Position numbers and translations under genes: made by a program. From Streptomyces bambusae (GTDB lineage: Bacteria > Actinomycetota > Actinomycetes > Streptomycetales > Streptomycetaceae), in the NCBI RefSeq assembly GCF_020532645.1, contig NZ_JAJAUZ010000047.1, positions 1-59,060 on the forward strand: a DNA stretch of 59,060 nucleotides, given 5' to 3'. Positions 26,764 to 37,144 of the stretch are shown in pieces. A model generated the notes under the pieces. That model ran no database searches. It was not told the origin of the DNA and saw only the letters and a list, made by a program, of their open reading frames with translations. The number at the start of each line of letters is the position of its first letter. Within the stretch, counting starts at the first letter, position 1.

Positions 26764-27033
26764 ATGGCCCTGAAGCGAACCAACGTGTACGCGGATGACG
26801 GCGACCTCGCCCTCATCAAGGCTGCGGCTGCCCGCCTGGGCGTGGCCGAGGCGGAGATAATCCGCGAGGGAATCCACCGCATCGCGCTCGCGCACCGCGT
26901 GTGGGATGAGCCGTTCGTGACCGACGCGGAGACGTTCGACCTCGGCGGCCCGGTCACCGCCGACGACATCCGTGCGGTGCGGGCGGACCGGAGCGGCAGG
27001 TCGGCACGCCGGGACGAGAGCCCGGCCGCGTGA
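26764..27033 (+). CDS. vapB: VapB-like ribbon-helix-helix antitoxin
   Basis: An 89-residue protein with an N-terminal CopG/RHH DNA-binding domain (KRTNVYADDGDLALIKAAAA, then EIIREGIHRIA) and a C-terminal disordered tail that would wrap the toxin. It starts 7 bases after the palindromic operator, so the message is short-leadered or leaderless: no Shine-Dalgarno is visible. The stop overlaps the toxin start (GTGA). Confidence 0.85.
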   Translation: MALKRTNVYADDGDLALIKAAAARLGVAEAEIIREGIHRIALAHRVWDEPFVTDAETFDLGGPVTADDIRAVRADRSGRSARRDESPAA

Positions 27034-27467
27034 TCGTCGTCGCCGACACGTCCGGACTGCTCACCCTCTACAACCGTTCCGATCCCGCGCACGAGGCTGC
27101 CCGCAAGGTGGCCGATGCCTGCGGCCTGCTGGTCAGCACTCCCCTGGCACTGACCGAGGCGCACCAGGTCGCCACCAGCCGGGCGGGGCGAGCCGCCGCG
27201 GACGCCGTGCTCGCGTCGCTCAGTGCCCGGGTGCGGGAGTCCCGCCTGGTGCTCGCCCCGCTGTCGCCCGAGGTCCTCGACGCCGCCCTCGCGGTCCGGG
27301 CCCGCTATGCGGAGCTGGACCTCGACCTGGTCGACGCCGTGAACGTCGCGGTGGCCGCCGAGTACGGCACGGACGCGGTGCTGACGCGGGACCTGCGCGA
27401 CTTCCGGGTGCTCCGGCCGCTCGGCGGGGTGTACACCCACTTCCGGATCCTGCCCGAAGACGCCTGA
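27030..27467 (+). CDS. vapC: VapC-like PIN-domain toxin
   Basis: A 145-residue PIN-domain ribonuclease. Acidic residues typical of the active site are visible: VVADTSGLLTLYN (first Asp near residue 5), TEAHQVA (Glu), DLDLVDAVNVAVAAEYGTDAVLTRDLRDF (last two Asp). PIN toxins cleave tRNA or rRNA when released from VapB. GTG 27030 overlaps the antitoxin stop by 4 bases. The pair sits directly upstream of the CIS structural block on the same strand. Confidence 0.9.
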   Translation: MIVVADTSGLLTLYNRSDPAHEAARKVADACGLLVSTPLALTEAHQVATSRAGRAAADAVLASLSARVRESRLVLAPLSPEVLDAALAVRARYAELDLDLVDAVNVAVAAEYGTDAVLTRDLRDFRVLRPLGGVYTHFRILPEDA

Positions 27468-27550
27468 GACCGCCGCCCGTGGCCCCGTACCTCCCGGCCG
27501 CGGTACCTGCCCCAAGGGGCAGACCGGGGTTCCCTCCGGGGCGTGCGGGA

Positions 27551-27560
27551 GGTCATGACC
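27551..27560. promoter_or_regulatory. Palindrome upstream of the sheath gene
   Basis: GGTCATGACC is a perfect 10-base palindrome 58 bases before the sheath ATG. CCCCAAGGGG lies further upstream in the same 151-base gap. This gap must hold the promoter of the 12.7-kb structural block if that block is not read from vapBC. Confidence 0.35.
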
Positions 27561-27618
27561 TTTGGGTGGGGCGGGGGTGAGGGTGGGGGCGTCCGTCACG
27601 TCCCAGGGGAGGGCCAGG

Positions 27619-29196
<1,578 letters not shown>

Positions 29197-29244
29197 ACCG
29201 GCTTACCGAGCCAGCGTACTGAGCGAGCGTGAGGAGATTCCGCG

Positions 29245-29688
29245 GTGGCACTTCCCGACATGGACACCTCGGTCGGCCATTCCTTCGGCCTGGAGATCGA
29301 CGGCGTCGTGATCAAACAGATCAACGAGGTGACGGGCCTGAAGATGGAGCAGGACGTCATCGAGCTGAAGCAGAACACGGCCGACGGCAAGTACGTCATC
29401 AAGAAGCTGCCGGGCCGGCAGAAGGCGGGCGAGGTCACGCTGACCCGCGGCCTCACCGCCGACCAGAGCTTCGAGAAATGGATCAAGGACGCCCGGTTCG
29501 GGAAGATGGGCGCCGCGCGCAAGGGCGGCGCGATCATCGTCTTCGACTACGAGGGCGTCGCGATCAAGCGGTACACGCTGGTGAACGCGTGGCCCAAGAG
29601 CCTGGAGATCAGCTCGCTGAAGGCGGGCGACACGAGCGTCCTGACCGAGAAGCTCGTCATCACGTACGAGCAGATGGACGTCGAGTGA
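29245..29688 (+). CDS. cis1: CIS inner tube protein
   Basis: A 147-residue T4 gp19/Hcp-like tail tube protein: HSFGLEIDGVVIKQINEVTG, then LPGRQKAGEVTLTRGLT and W..DARFGKMGAARKGG..V. Stacked hexamers form the tube that carries the spike and cargo. GTG 29245 follows GAGGAGATTCCGC. It lies 48 bases after the sheath gene. A second tube protein of exactly the same length is encoded at 33991. Confidence 0.95.
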   Translation: MALPDMDTSVGHSFGLEIDGVVIKQINEVTGLKMEQDVIELKQNTADGKYVIKKLPGRQKAGEVTLTRGLTADQSFEKWIKDARFGKMGAARKGGAIIVFDYEGVAIKRYTLVNAWPKSLEISSLKAGDTSVLTEKLVITYEQMDVE

Positions 29689-29701
29689 GCGTGGCGGTGG
29701 C

Positions 29702-30181
29702 GTGATGCGTCGGACGCATGCGGCCCGGGAGGCCGTGGGGGAGAGCCCGGCTCCGGCCCCGGAAGCGGGTGTGGGGACGGCCGCTGCGGAAGGGCGGGAC
29801 GGCGGGTCGATGCGGACCGAGTTCGCGTTCGAGCTGCCGCGCGGGTACGTCGACGGGGCCGGGCAGGTCCACCGGACCGGGGTGATGCGGCTGGCCACGG
29901 CCCGCGACGAACTCGTCCCGCTGCGGGACGACCGGGTGCGGGAGAACCCGGCGTACCTGTCGGTGGTGCTGCTGGGGCGGGTGGTCGAGCGGATCGGCTC
30001 GGTGACCGACGTCCACGCGGGCGTGATCGAGGACCTGTTCGCGTCGGACCTGGCGTTCCTGCAGGACTTCTACCGGCGCATCAACGCCGAGGGCCACACC
30101 CGCGCCCAGGTGACGTGCCCGGCGTGCGCCACGCCGTTCGCGGTGGACCTGGCGGGCGGTGGGCGCCTGGGGGAATCGTGA
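29702..30181 (+). CDS. Putative baseplate-hub assembly chaperone
   Basis: A 159-residue protein. The conserved part begins at Met37 (MRTEFAFELPRGYVD) and contains a VVLLGRVVERIGSV.. helix, FASDLAFLQDFYRRIN and a C-terminal CPAC knuckle. This resembles T4-type baseplate-hub assembly chaperones (gp26-like), which often follow the tube gene in CIS loci and are not part of the final particle. Starts at GTG 29702, ATG 29705 or ATG 29810 are possible; the first 36 residues are low-complexity. The stop overlaps the next start (GTGA). Confidence 0.65.
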   Translation: MMRRTHAAREAVGESPAPAPEAGVGTAAAEGRDGGSMRTEFAFELPRGYVDGAGQVHRTGVMRLATARDELVPLRDDRVRENPAYLSVVLLGRVVERIGSVTDVHAGVIEDLFASDLAFLQDFYRRINAEGHTRAQVTCPACATPFAVDLAGGGRLGES

Positions 30182-30345
30182 CGTACGCGACGGACGACCT
30201 GTACGGCGAAGTCGCGTACATCGCCTACCACTTCCACTGGCCGATGGACGCCATCCTCGACCTGGAACACCTGGAACGCCGCCGGTACGTCGACCAGATC
30301 GCCCGCCTCAACCGGGCGGCCGCGACCGGAGCCGGGGGGCGGTGA
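30178..30345 (+). CDS. Small DUF6760-like CIS protein
   Basis: A 55-residue protein with a conserved core (DDLYGEVAYIAYHFHWPMDA, ILDLEHLERRRYVDQI). Its aromatic-rich helix followed by a basic ER-RR helix is like tail-assembly proteins such as lambda gpGT or P2 gpE, and small proteins of this kind follow the hub chaperone in many CIS loci. GTG 30178 overlaps the previous stop. Probably a tail-assembly partner of the chaperone; role inferred from position. Confidence 0.75.
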   Translation: MTYATDDLYGEVAYIAYHFHWPMDAILDLEHLERRRYVDQIARLNRAAATGAGGR

Positions 30346-30346
30346 C

Positions 30347-33300
30347 GTGTTCGAGGGGGTGCGGGGGTGGCTGCGGGGGGCGGCACGCGAGCCGGTGCGC
30401 GCGCCCGGTCCGCCGGATCCTGCGGCGGCTGTGCCGCGGCCCGGGGCGGGCGAGTGGCGGCACCTGCCGGTGCAACGGCTCACGGTGTCGTCGGTGCCGG
30501 AACTCCTGACGGATTCAAGGACGTTCGCGGCGTCCCTGACGTCCTGGCAGAGCCCCCTGCTGACGCGCCCGCTGGCACACGAGGTGGGCGACGAGGCGCC
30601 CGCGGGGGTGCTGCACGGGGTGCTGGAGGCGGTTCCGGTGGGCCCGGGGGAGCCGGGGGCGGCGGCACCGGCGGCTGCGGGGGTGGCTGCGGGGGCGGTT
30701 TCGGGCGGGGCCGGGGCCGGGGCCGGAGTGGACGGGTCGTGGTCCGGGGCGGAAAGGGCCGGGACGGACGGGCCCGGGTCCGGGACGGATGGGGCCGGGG
30801 TGGACCGGGCCGGGGTGGACCGGGCCGGGTCCGTGGCGGATGGGTCGGCGTCCGGTGGGGCCGGGGCGTCCGTGCAGCGGGAGTCGGACGGAGGGGCGGG
30901 CCCCTCGCTGCCCCGGCTGTCGGAGTTGCGGCCCGGGCCGGCGCCGCTGCCGGTGGTCGGGCTCCAGTGGGCGGGCGCGCCGCCGCTGGACGCGGTTGCG
31001 GCGCGGGAGCCGGCTGCGGGGCCGCCGGATGAGTCGCCCGGCGGGTCTCCGGCGGCGGATGGCACGCCGACGGCGGCCGCCCGCCGGGCACCGACCGGCG
31101 CCCCGGACGGCGGACCGCTACCCGTACAGCGGTCGACGACCGGCCCCGTGGTCCCGCTCGCACCGGAACGGGCCCTGACGGTGGCCCCGGCCGTGGAACT
31201 CCCGCTCCTGCGCGCCCTCCCGGCGACGCCCGATCCGTCCGGCCCGGCCGCCGGGACGCCCGTACGACGACCGGCCGTCCCGGGCCGAGTCCCTGGTGCC
31301 GCGGTGCGCGGGCCCGACCCCGGCGGCCTGCCCGGTACGGGCGTACCCGTCCAGCGGGCGGACGGACGCGGGGACGATCCCGTCCGACAGGTCGTCGACC
31401 GGCAGCCGTTGCCGGGGTCCGGACCCGGGCTTCCGCCCGCCGTGCGGCGCCCGGGGCTGGGGGCGCCCTTGCCCGGCCTGCCGGAGCGTGCGCCCGCCGG
31501 CAGCGGGGCCGGCTCTGCGGGGTCGCCGGACGGCGGGTCGCTGCAGCGGTCGCTTCCGGATGGCGCGACGACGGGGGCCCGGAAGGACGGATCCGCACGA
31601 CGGAGTCCCGGACAGCGGCCGTTGACGGGCGACCGGTCCGTGGTCGCGGGCTCGGCGGAGCCGGGTGGTCCGGCCGCGGGAAGCGGCGACGATCCGCCCC
31701 CCGTGCAGCGTTCCGCCGGAGACACGGGCGCGCCACTGCCCGTCGTAACCCAGCGCCGGACCGGCCCCCGCCGACTCGGCCTGGGCGCCCCCCTCCCGTC
31801 GGTACCGGCCCCCCAGCCGACCCCGGGCCACAACTCCGGCCCCGTCCCCGCCCCCGCCCCCGCTTCCGGCCGGGCGCCCGAACCGGGCCCGAGCCCCGAA
31901 CCCGCCCCGTGGCCCGTGCCCGGCCCCGGCCCCGGCTCGGGCTCGGGCTCTGGTTCCGGTCTCGGCCTCGGCCTCGGCCTCGGCAGGCAATCCGGCTTCG
32001 GCCCGGGGGCCGGCCCCGGTTCCGTCTCCGACGTCGGCTCGCTACCCGTGTCCGGTCCCGGCTTCGGCCCGGGGTCCGGTTCGGGCCTGGGGTCCGACGC
32101 CGGCTCGGGTGCCGGGCTCGGTCTCGGCCTCAGCCGCGAAGTCGACTCCGGCCCGGGATCCGACCCGGGTTCCGACTCCGACGGCAGCTCCGGTTCGGGC
32201 GCCGGGCACTGGCCCGGTCTCGGCCTTGAGGCCGGCTTCGGCCCGGGGGCCGACGGCGACTCCGGCGACGGGATCGGGCCCGGCTCCGACCCCGGCCGGG
32301 GTGTCGGGGCCGACATCGGCGACGGCCAAGGGGCTGGCTCCGGCCAGGGCGCCGGTGAGGGGATTGGCCTCGGGGCCGGGCTCGACCTCGACCCCGGCCC
32401 GGGATCCGACTCCGGCGACGGGCTCGGGACCGGGACCGGGGCCGCGCTCGCCGGGCCCGGAGCCGATGCCGGGTCGGGGCGTGGGGAACTGCCCGTGGTG
32501 CCGGTCGTTGCTCCCGTGCAGCGGGACGTGGTGGGGCGGGCGGTCGGGCTGGTGGGGGAGCGGGCGCTGGGGCCCGCGTTCGGGCAGGTGGCCGGATCGG
32601 CGCCGGGCCTCGCCGCCGTCCCGATCACATGGGGACCGGTCGAGCCCGCCCCCTCCGTGCAGTGGGATGCGACCGGCCCTGCGGGAGCCGCCCGCCGGGG
32701 CAGCGGTTCCGGCCCGGCAGCGGCCGGCCCGCCCACCGCAGGCGTTCGCGCCGTGCAGCGGCGAGCGGCCGGGCAGGCAGACCCCGCGGCGACAGCGGCC
32801 GCCCTGTCCACCACAGCCGCTCACGGCGGACCCGCGCCCGTCGTGCAGCGGTCCGCAGCACCACCGGACTCGCCGTCACGGCCCCTGCCCACCGGCCCGG
32901 GCTCCCCGCCCGGACCCCCCACGGCACCCGGCCCCGCCGTCCAGTCCGGGCCATCCGACTTCCCGTCCGGAACCCCGGTCGCCTCCCGGCTCGCGGGCTC
33001 ACCCGACCTCCCCTCCCCGCCGTCGGCCCGGGGCTCCGGCGCCGAGACCGCCGGGCCCGCCCTCTTCGCGGCGCCCGGCCCGGCGGTCCCGCTGCCGGCT
33101 TCCGTCCAGCGGCAGCCGTCGACAGCGTCCGGTCCCGGCCACGCCCCGTTCGCCGCGTCAGGTCTCGCCTCCCCGCAAGTGGCGGCCGTGCAGCCGGGTT
33201 CGTCCACGGCCGTCGGCCCCGCCCACCCGTGGGAAGAGTCCCCGCCCTCCGGCCCCGGTTCCGGCTCGGCCCCGTTCACGGCGTCAGGTCTTGCCGTTCC

Positions 33301-33961
33301 GCTGTCGGCGGCCGTGCAGCGGGAAGCGTCCGGGGCCTCCGGCCTCGGTCACGCGGTCGGTTCCGGCTCGGCCCCGTTCGCCGCGTCGGGTCCCGCCGTC
33401 CCGCAGGCAGCGGCCGTGCAGCCGGGATCGTCCACGGCCGCCCACCCGCTGTCGGCGTCCGTGCAGCGCGCGCCGTCCGCGGCCTGGGGCGCCGGCGCTG
33501 CGGGCGCCGGCTCCGGCCCCGCCCCCGCGTTCGGCGGGCCCGCCCCGTTCGCCCCCGCCTTCCCCTCGGCCGCGGCCGGGCTGCCCGTGCGGCCCGTGGT
33601 GCCCGGCCCTGCCCACCCGCCCCCGGTCTCCGTGCAGGCCGTACGCCTCGCGGACGTCCCGCCCGACCCCCGTCCCGGAGGGCTCGTACCGCCGGCGGCG
33701 GCCGCCTTCGTCTTCCCGCCGGCCCCGCCCGCCGAGTCCGCGCAGCGCCAGACCGACCCCGACACCGCCGTCTGGACGGCTCCGGTCCAGCGGGAACCCG
33801 ACCCGCCGTCACCCCCCGCCCAAGCCGCCGCCCCGCCGGCCCCCGCCGAGTCCACCGACGCCCTCGTCCGCCGCCTCATCGGCCCGCTCAGCCGGCTGCT
33901 CCGCGCCGAGCTCCGCCTCGACCGCGAACGGGCCGGCGTCCGCCTCGACCCGCGCCACTGA
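30347..33961 (+). CDS. 1204-residue low-complexity VQR-repeat protein
   Basis: GTG 30347 lies one base after the preceding stop, and the next CIS gene follows 29 bases after the end, so position supports a real + strand gene. Residues 40-95 (HLPVQRLTVSSVPELLTD.., SFLTSW-like LTSWQSPLLTRPLA) and the last 40 (ALVRRLIGPLSRLLRAELRL) look folded; nearly everything between is Gly/Pro/Ala/Ser and disordered. About twelve VQR motifs and several degenerate copies (VQP, VQS, VQW) are spread through it. Residues ~520-710 are almost pure Gly-Ser/Gly-Leu/Gly-Pro repeats. Function unknown; it may be a flexible scaffold, cargo adaptor or length-determining protein. It takes no recognisable CIS family. Confidence 0.6.
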   Translation: MFEGVRGWLRGAAREPVRAPGPPDPAAAVPRPGAGEWRHLPVQRLTVSSVPELLTDSRTFAASLTSWQSPLLTRPLAHEVGDEAPAGVLHGVLEAVPVGPGEPGAAAPAAAGVAAGAVSGGAGAGAGVDGSWSGAERAGTDGPGSGTDGAGVDRAGVDRAGSVADGSASGGAGASVQRESDGGAGPSLPRLSELRPGPAPLPVVGLQWAGAPPLDAVAAREPAAGPPDESPGGSPAADGTPTAAARRAPTGAPDGGPLPVQRSTTGPVVPLAPERALTVAPAVELPLLRALPATPDPSGPAAGTPVRRPAVPGRVPGAAVRGPDPGGLPGTGVPVQRADGRGDDPVRQVVDRQPLPGSGPGLPPAVRRPGLGAPLPGLPERAPAGSGAGSAGSPDGGSLQRSLPDGATTGARKDGSARRSPGQRPLTGDRSVVAGSAEPGGPAAGSGDDPPPVQRSAGDTGAPLPVVTQRRTGPRRLGLGAPLPSVPAPQPTPGHNSGPVPAPAPASGRAPEPGPSPEPAPWPVPGPGPGSGSGSGSGLGLGLGLGRQSGFGPGAGPGSVSDVGSLPVSGPGFGPGSGSGLGSDAGSGAGLGLGLSREVDSGPGSDPGSDSDGSSGSGAGHWPGLGLEAGFGPGADGDSGDGIGPGSDPGRGVGADIGDGQGAGSGQGAGEGIGLGAGLDLDPGPGSDSGDGLGTGTGAALAGPGADAGSGRGELPVVPVVAPVQRDVVGRAVGLVGERALGPAFGQVAGSAPGLAAVPITWGPVEPAPSVQWDATGPAGAARRGSGSGPAAAGPPTAGVRAVQRRAAGQADPAATAAALSTTAAHGGPAPVVQRSAAPPDSPSRPLPTGPGSPPGPPTAPGPAVQSGPSDFPSGTPVASRLAGSPDLPSPPSARGSGAETAGPALFAAPGPAVPLPASVQRQPSTASGPGHAPFAASGLASPQVAAVQPGSSTAVGPAHPWEESPPSGPGSGSAPFTASGLAVPLSAAVQREASGASGLGHAVGSGSAPFAASGPAVPQAAAVQPGSSTAAHPLSASVQRAPSAAWGAGAAGAGSGPAPAFGGPAPFAPAFPSAAAGLPVRPVVPGPAHPPPVSVQAVRLADVPPDPRPGGLVPPAAAAFVFPPAPPAESAQRQTDPDTAVWTAPVQREPDPPSPPAQAAAPPAPAESTDALVRRLIGPLSRLLRAELRLDRERAGVRLDPRH
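31905..32480 (+). repeat. Gly-rich coding tandem repeats in the VQR protein
   Basis: Hexamer-like repeats of GGC(T/C)(C/T)(G/C)-type codons encode runs of GS, GL and GP dipeptides (PGPGSGSGSGSGLGLGLGLG and similar). Slippage or recombination could change the length between strains. Confidence 0.7.
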
Positions 33962-33990
33962 CCAGCACCCCACCCACCCGAAGGACCCCC

Positions 33991-34434
33991 ATGGCCCAGC
34001 CCCAGCCCAGCCCCGACCCCGCCGTCAGCGTCTGCTTCATGGTCGAGATCGACGACATCAGCCTCGGGGCGTTCAACAGTTGTGAGGGCCTGGGGTGCGA
34101 GGTGGTGATGGAGCAGCGCGAGGAAGGGGGGAACAACGGGCACGTGTGGCAGCTGCCGTCGCGGATCAAGTACTCCAACATCAAGCTCGCGCGGCCCGTG
34201 ACCAAGGACACCGAGAAGGTCACCGCCTGGCTCGCCGGCATGATCAACGGCGTGCCGCGCAAGACCGCGCACATCAGCGCCATGACCGTGGACGGCACGG
34301 TCGTCGCCCGGTGGAGCCTCATGGACGTGGTGCCGGTCCGCTGGACCGGGCCCTCGCTCAACCCCGAGACCGTCAAGGTCGCCACCGAGACGCTGGAGAT
34401 CGCCCACCACGGGTTCCTCCAGGGCGGGAGCTGA
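33991..34434 (+). CDS. cis5: Second CIS tube / tube-initiator protein
   Basis: A 147-residue gp19-like tail tube protein, diverged from the one at 29245: FMVEIDDISLGAFNSCEGLG, then LPSRIKYSNIKLARPVT and a C-terminal VATETLEIAHHGF. Afp and related systems have several tube paralogs; the one next to the LysM and spike genes usually joins the tube to the baseplate hub. ATG 33991 is preceded by GAAGGACCCCC. Upstream coupling to the VQR gene is close (29 bases). Confidence 0.93.
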   Translation: MAQPQPSPDPAVSVCFMVEIDDISLGAFNSCEGLGCEVVMEQREEGGNNGHVWQLPSRIKYSNIKLARPVTKDTEKVTAWLAGMINGVPRKTAHISAMTVDGTVVARWSLMDVVPVRWTGPSLNPETVKVATETLEIAHHGFLQGGS

Positions 34435-34437
34435 GCC

Positions 34438-35217
34438 GTGGCCGCCCAGCCCGTCGCGTTCATCGCCGCCGCCCCGCCGGCCCCCGCCGGCGGCGACAAG
34501 GGCGGCTCCCGGCCCAAGCTGGAGCACGCCTACCTGGAGCTGCGCCAGCCGCCCGCCGACGGCGGTACGACCACCCCCGGCCCCCGCATGGGCCAGATCG
34601 ACTTCCAGTTCAACCCGAAGGAACTCACCCTCGCCAAGACCGCCAAGTGGGAGCGGAAGACGGCGAAGGGCGCGAAGAAGGCCGGTCCCGCCGAGTTCAA
34701 GGGCGCCGGCCCGTCCAAGCTGACCGTGGAGATGTTCTTCGACGCCAGTGCCAAGCACGACGACGCCGTCGTGAAGGCCGTCGAATCGCTGCTCGCCTGC
34801 TGCGTCCCCACCGACCAGACCCACCAGCGCCAGCAGGGCGTACCCCCGTGGGTGATCTTCCACTGGGGCGGTCTCACCGGCTTCGTCGGCTACGTCAGCC
34901 AAGTCCAGGCCAAGTACACGCTGTTCACGCCCGGCGGCCTGCCGATCCGCGCCACCTGCCAGGTCACCCTGGAGGAGATCAGCGGCCCGGTGCCCGGCCA
35001 GAACCCGACCTCCGGCGCGCTCGCCGCCCGCCGCGTGCACCGCGTGGTCACCGGCGACACCCTCGCCCTGCTCGCCTGGCGGGAGTACGGCGACCCCGCC
35101 GCCTGGCGGGAGATCGCCCGCGCGAACGGCATCGACGACCCGATGCGGCTGCTCCCCGGCACGGAGCTGCTGCTGCCCGCCGCCGAGGAACTGGGGGGAC
35201 CGACCCGTGGCCGGTGA
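34438..35217 (+). CDS. cis7: LysM-domain baseplate hub protein (Afp7-like)
   Basis: A 259-residue protein. An N-terminal Pro/Ala leader precedes a beta-rich domain (IDFQFNPKELTLAKTAKWER, then GPSKLTVEMFFDAS, W..FHWGGLTGFVGYVSQV). Residues ~200-252 are a LysM module (HRVVTGDTLALLAWREYGDP, IARANGI, LLPGTELLLP). This architecture is that of the Afp7/T4 gp53-like protein that clamps the hub or tube. LysM in this protein is structural and need not bind peptidoglycan. GTG 34438 lies 3 bases after the tube stop; its end overlaps the spike start by 11 bases. Confidence 0.9.
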   Translation: MAAQPVAFIAAAPPAPAGGDKGGSRPKLEHAYLELRQPPADGGTTTPGPRMGQIDFQFNPKELTLAKTAKWERKTAKGAKKAGPAEFKGAGPSKLTVEMFFDASAKHDDAVVKAVESLLACCVPTDQTHQRQQGVPPWVIFHWGGLTGFVGYVSQVQAKYTLFTPGGLPIRATCQVTLEEISGPVPGQNPTSGALAARRVHRVVTGDTLALLAWREYGDPAAWREIARANGIDDPMRLLPGTELLLPAAEELGGPTRGR

Positions 35218-37069
35218 GAGCTTCGCCAACACCCTGACCGTCGAGGTGAACGGGCAGCCGCTGCCCGCCCCCCTCGCCGAACTGCTCGTCTCCGCCTACG
35301 TGGACGACAGCACCCAGCTGCCCGACCTGTTCGTCCTGCGCTTCCGGGACCCGCACCACCAGCTCCTCCAGAAGGCCGGCCTGACCATCGGCACCCCGGT
35401 CAAGCTGTACGCCCGGGCCGGCGACAGCGCGCAGCGCGAACTGCTGGTGTCCGCCGAGGTCACCGCCGTAGAGATCGACCTCGACAGCACCGGCACGTTC
35501 ACCGTGGTCCGCGGACTCGACCACGCGCACCGGTTCTTCCGCGGCCGCCGCGTCGCCGGCTACCGCCAGATGACCGCCTCCGACGTGGCCGTCCAGGTCG
35601 CCAAGCGGGCCGGCCTGCCGGTCGGCACGGTCGACGCCACCACCACCGTGTACGCGCACCTGGCCCAGCCCGGCATCACCGACTGGGAGTTCCTGCACCG
35701 GCTCGCCGACCTGGCCGGTGCCGAAGTCGCCGTGCTCGACGGAAAGTTCGTGTTCCGCAAGCCGGCCCTGGCAGCCGCTGCCCCGGCCACCGCGACCCGC
35801 CCGCAAGCCAGCCCGTACGTCCTGGAGTTCGGCCGGAACCTGCTGCGCTGCCAGGCGTCCGTGACCGCCGCCGACCAGGTGCAGCAGGTCGAGGTCCGCG
35901 GCTGGGACGTGCAGGCGAAGGCGGCCGTGGTGGGACGCGCCCCGGCCGACCGCAGCGACCGGCTCCGGATCGGCCTCACCCCCGGCCAGGCGGCCCAGCC
36001 GTTCGGCAGGGCCGTCTTCCTGGCCACGGACACCCCGTACGGCACCCAGGCCGAGGCCGACCAGGCGGCGAAGGCGCTGGCGTCGGACCTGGCGGCGGCC
36101 TTCGCGGAGGTGGACGCCGTCGCCATGGGCATCCCGCAGCTGCGGGCCGGCACCCCGGTGACCCTGGCGAACGTCGGGCAGCCCTTCGAGGGCAAGTACA
36201 CGATCTCCGCGAGCCGGCACGTCTTCGACCCGGACACCGGGTACCAGACCTGGCTGACCGTCGGCGGCCGCTCCGACCGCTCGCTGTACGGGCTGGCCTC
36301 GGGCGGCGGCACCGGCACCGGTGCGGGCGCCGCGGACCGGATCGGCGGCCTGGTCAACGCGACGGTCACCGACACCCGGGACCCGGAGGGCCGCGGCCGG
36401 GTGAAGCTGGCGTTCCCGTGGCTGGACGCCGAGTACGTCAGCGACTGGGCGCGCACCGTGCAGGCGGGCGGCAAGGGCGGCGGCGGGATCTTCGGCCCGG
36501 AGGTCGGCGACGAGGTGCTCGTCGGCTTCGAACAGGGCCGGGTGGACCATCCGTACGTGCTCGGCGGGCTCTACAACGGGCAGGACAAGCCGTCCGCGCA
36601 CGAGGGCCCGCTCGTCGACGGGACCAGCGGGGCGACCAACCGGCGCTCCCTGGTGACCCGTACCGGCAACCGGCTGGAGCTGCTGGACGCGCGCGGCGGC
36701 CCGCAGGGCGTCCGGCTCGCCACCGGCGACGGAAAGCTCACCCTGCACCTGGACCAGAAGGCCACCAGCATCACCGTGCACAGCGACGGCTCGGTGGAGA
36801 TCACCGCCAAGGAGAAGGTGACCGTGAAGGCGGACCGCGGGATCAGCATGGACGCCGGCACCGGGAAGCTGGAGCTGGCCGGGCAGTCCGTGCAGGTCAA
36901 GGCGCAGACGGGGGTGGAGGTGGACGGCGGCGCCGGCGCGGTCGGCCTCCAGACGAACGGCCAGGTCACCGTGAAGGGCACCACGGTCGCCGTGAACGGG
37001 CAGGCGAGCACCGAGATCAAGGGCGGCGCCAGCTGCTCGATCAGCGCGGCGCTGGTCCGCATCAACTAG
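35207..37069 (+). CDS. cis8: VgrG-like central spike (gp27/gp5 fusion)
   Basis: A 620-residue spike. Residues 1-360 are gp27-like (TLTVEVNGQPLPAPLAELLV, VRGLDHAHRFFRGRR, DWEFLHRLADLAGAEV); ~380-470 are the gp5 OB-fold (LVNATVTDTRDPEGRGRVKL, FGPEVGDEVLVGFEQG); the C-terminus is a beta-helix needle of short repeats (VEITAKEKVTVKADRG, VQVKAQTGVEVDG). No enzymatic extension follows the needle. It would be the trimeric spike that carries the PAAR tip. GTG 35207 overlaps the previous gene. Confidence 0.95.
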   Translation: MAGESFANTLTVEVNGQPLPAPLAELLVSAYVDDSTQLPDLFVLRFRDPHHQLLQKAGLTIGTPVKLYARAGDSAQRELLVSAEVTAVEIDLDSTGTFTVVRGLDHAHRFFRGRRVAGYRQMTASDVAVQVAKRAGLPVGTVDATTTVYAHLAQPGITDWEFLHRLADLAGAEVAVLDGKFVFRKPALAAAAPATATRPQASPYVLEFGRNLLRCQASVTAADQVQQVEVRGWDVQAKAAVVGRAPADRSDRLRIGLTPGQAAQPFGRAVFLATDTPYGTQAEADQAAKALASDLAAAFAEVDAVAMGIPQLRAGTPVTLANVGQPFEGKYTISASRHVFDPDTGYQTWLTVGGRSDRSLYGLASGGGTGTGAGAADRIGGLVNATVTDTRDPEGRGRVKLAFPWLDAEYVSDWARTVQAGGKGGGGIFGPEVGDEVLVGFEQGRVDHPYVLGGLYNGQDKPSAHEGPLVDGTSGATNRRSLVTRTGNRLELLDARGGPQGVRLATGDGKLTLHLDQKATSITVHSDGSVEITAKEKVTVKADRGISMDAGTGKLELAGQSVQVKAQTGVEVDGGAGAVGLQTNGQVTVKGTTVAVNGQASTEIKGGASCSISAALVRIN

Positions 37070-37144
37070 CCGGACGCTGCCGCCACCAGCCGGTCATCGC
37101 CGCGATCAGCCGGACATCGCCGCACCGAAAAGGAGGACCACCGC

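Noticed and set aside
30070..32814. Minus-strand Pro/Ser-rich frame opposite the VQR gene
   Set aside because: The + strand frame is tightly spaced with neighbours and has folded-looking ends and VQR motifs shared with other CIS proteins.
34438..35217. LysM protein as a peptidoglycan hydrolase
   Set aside because: No catalytic domain is present and the LysM is part of the standard hub architecture.
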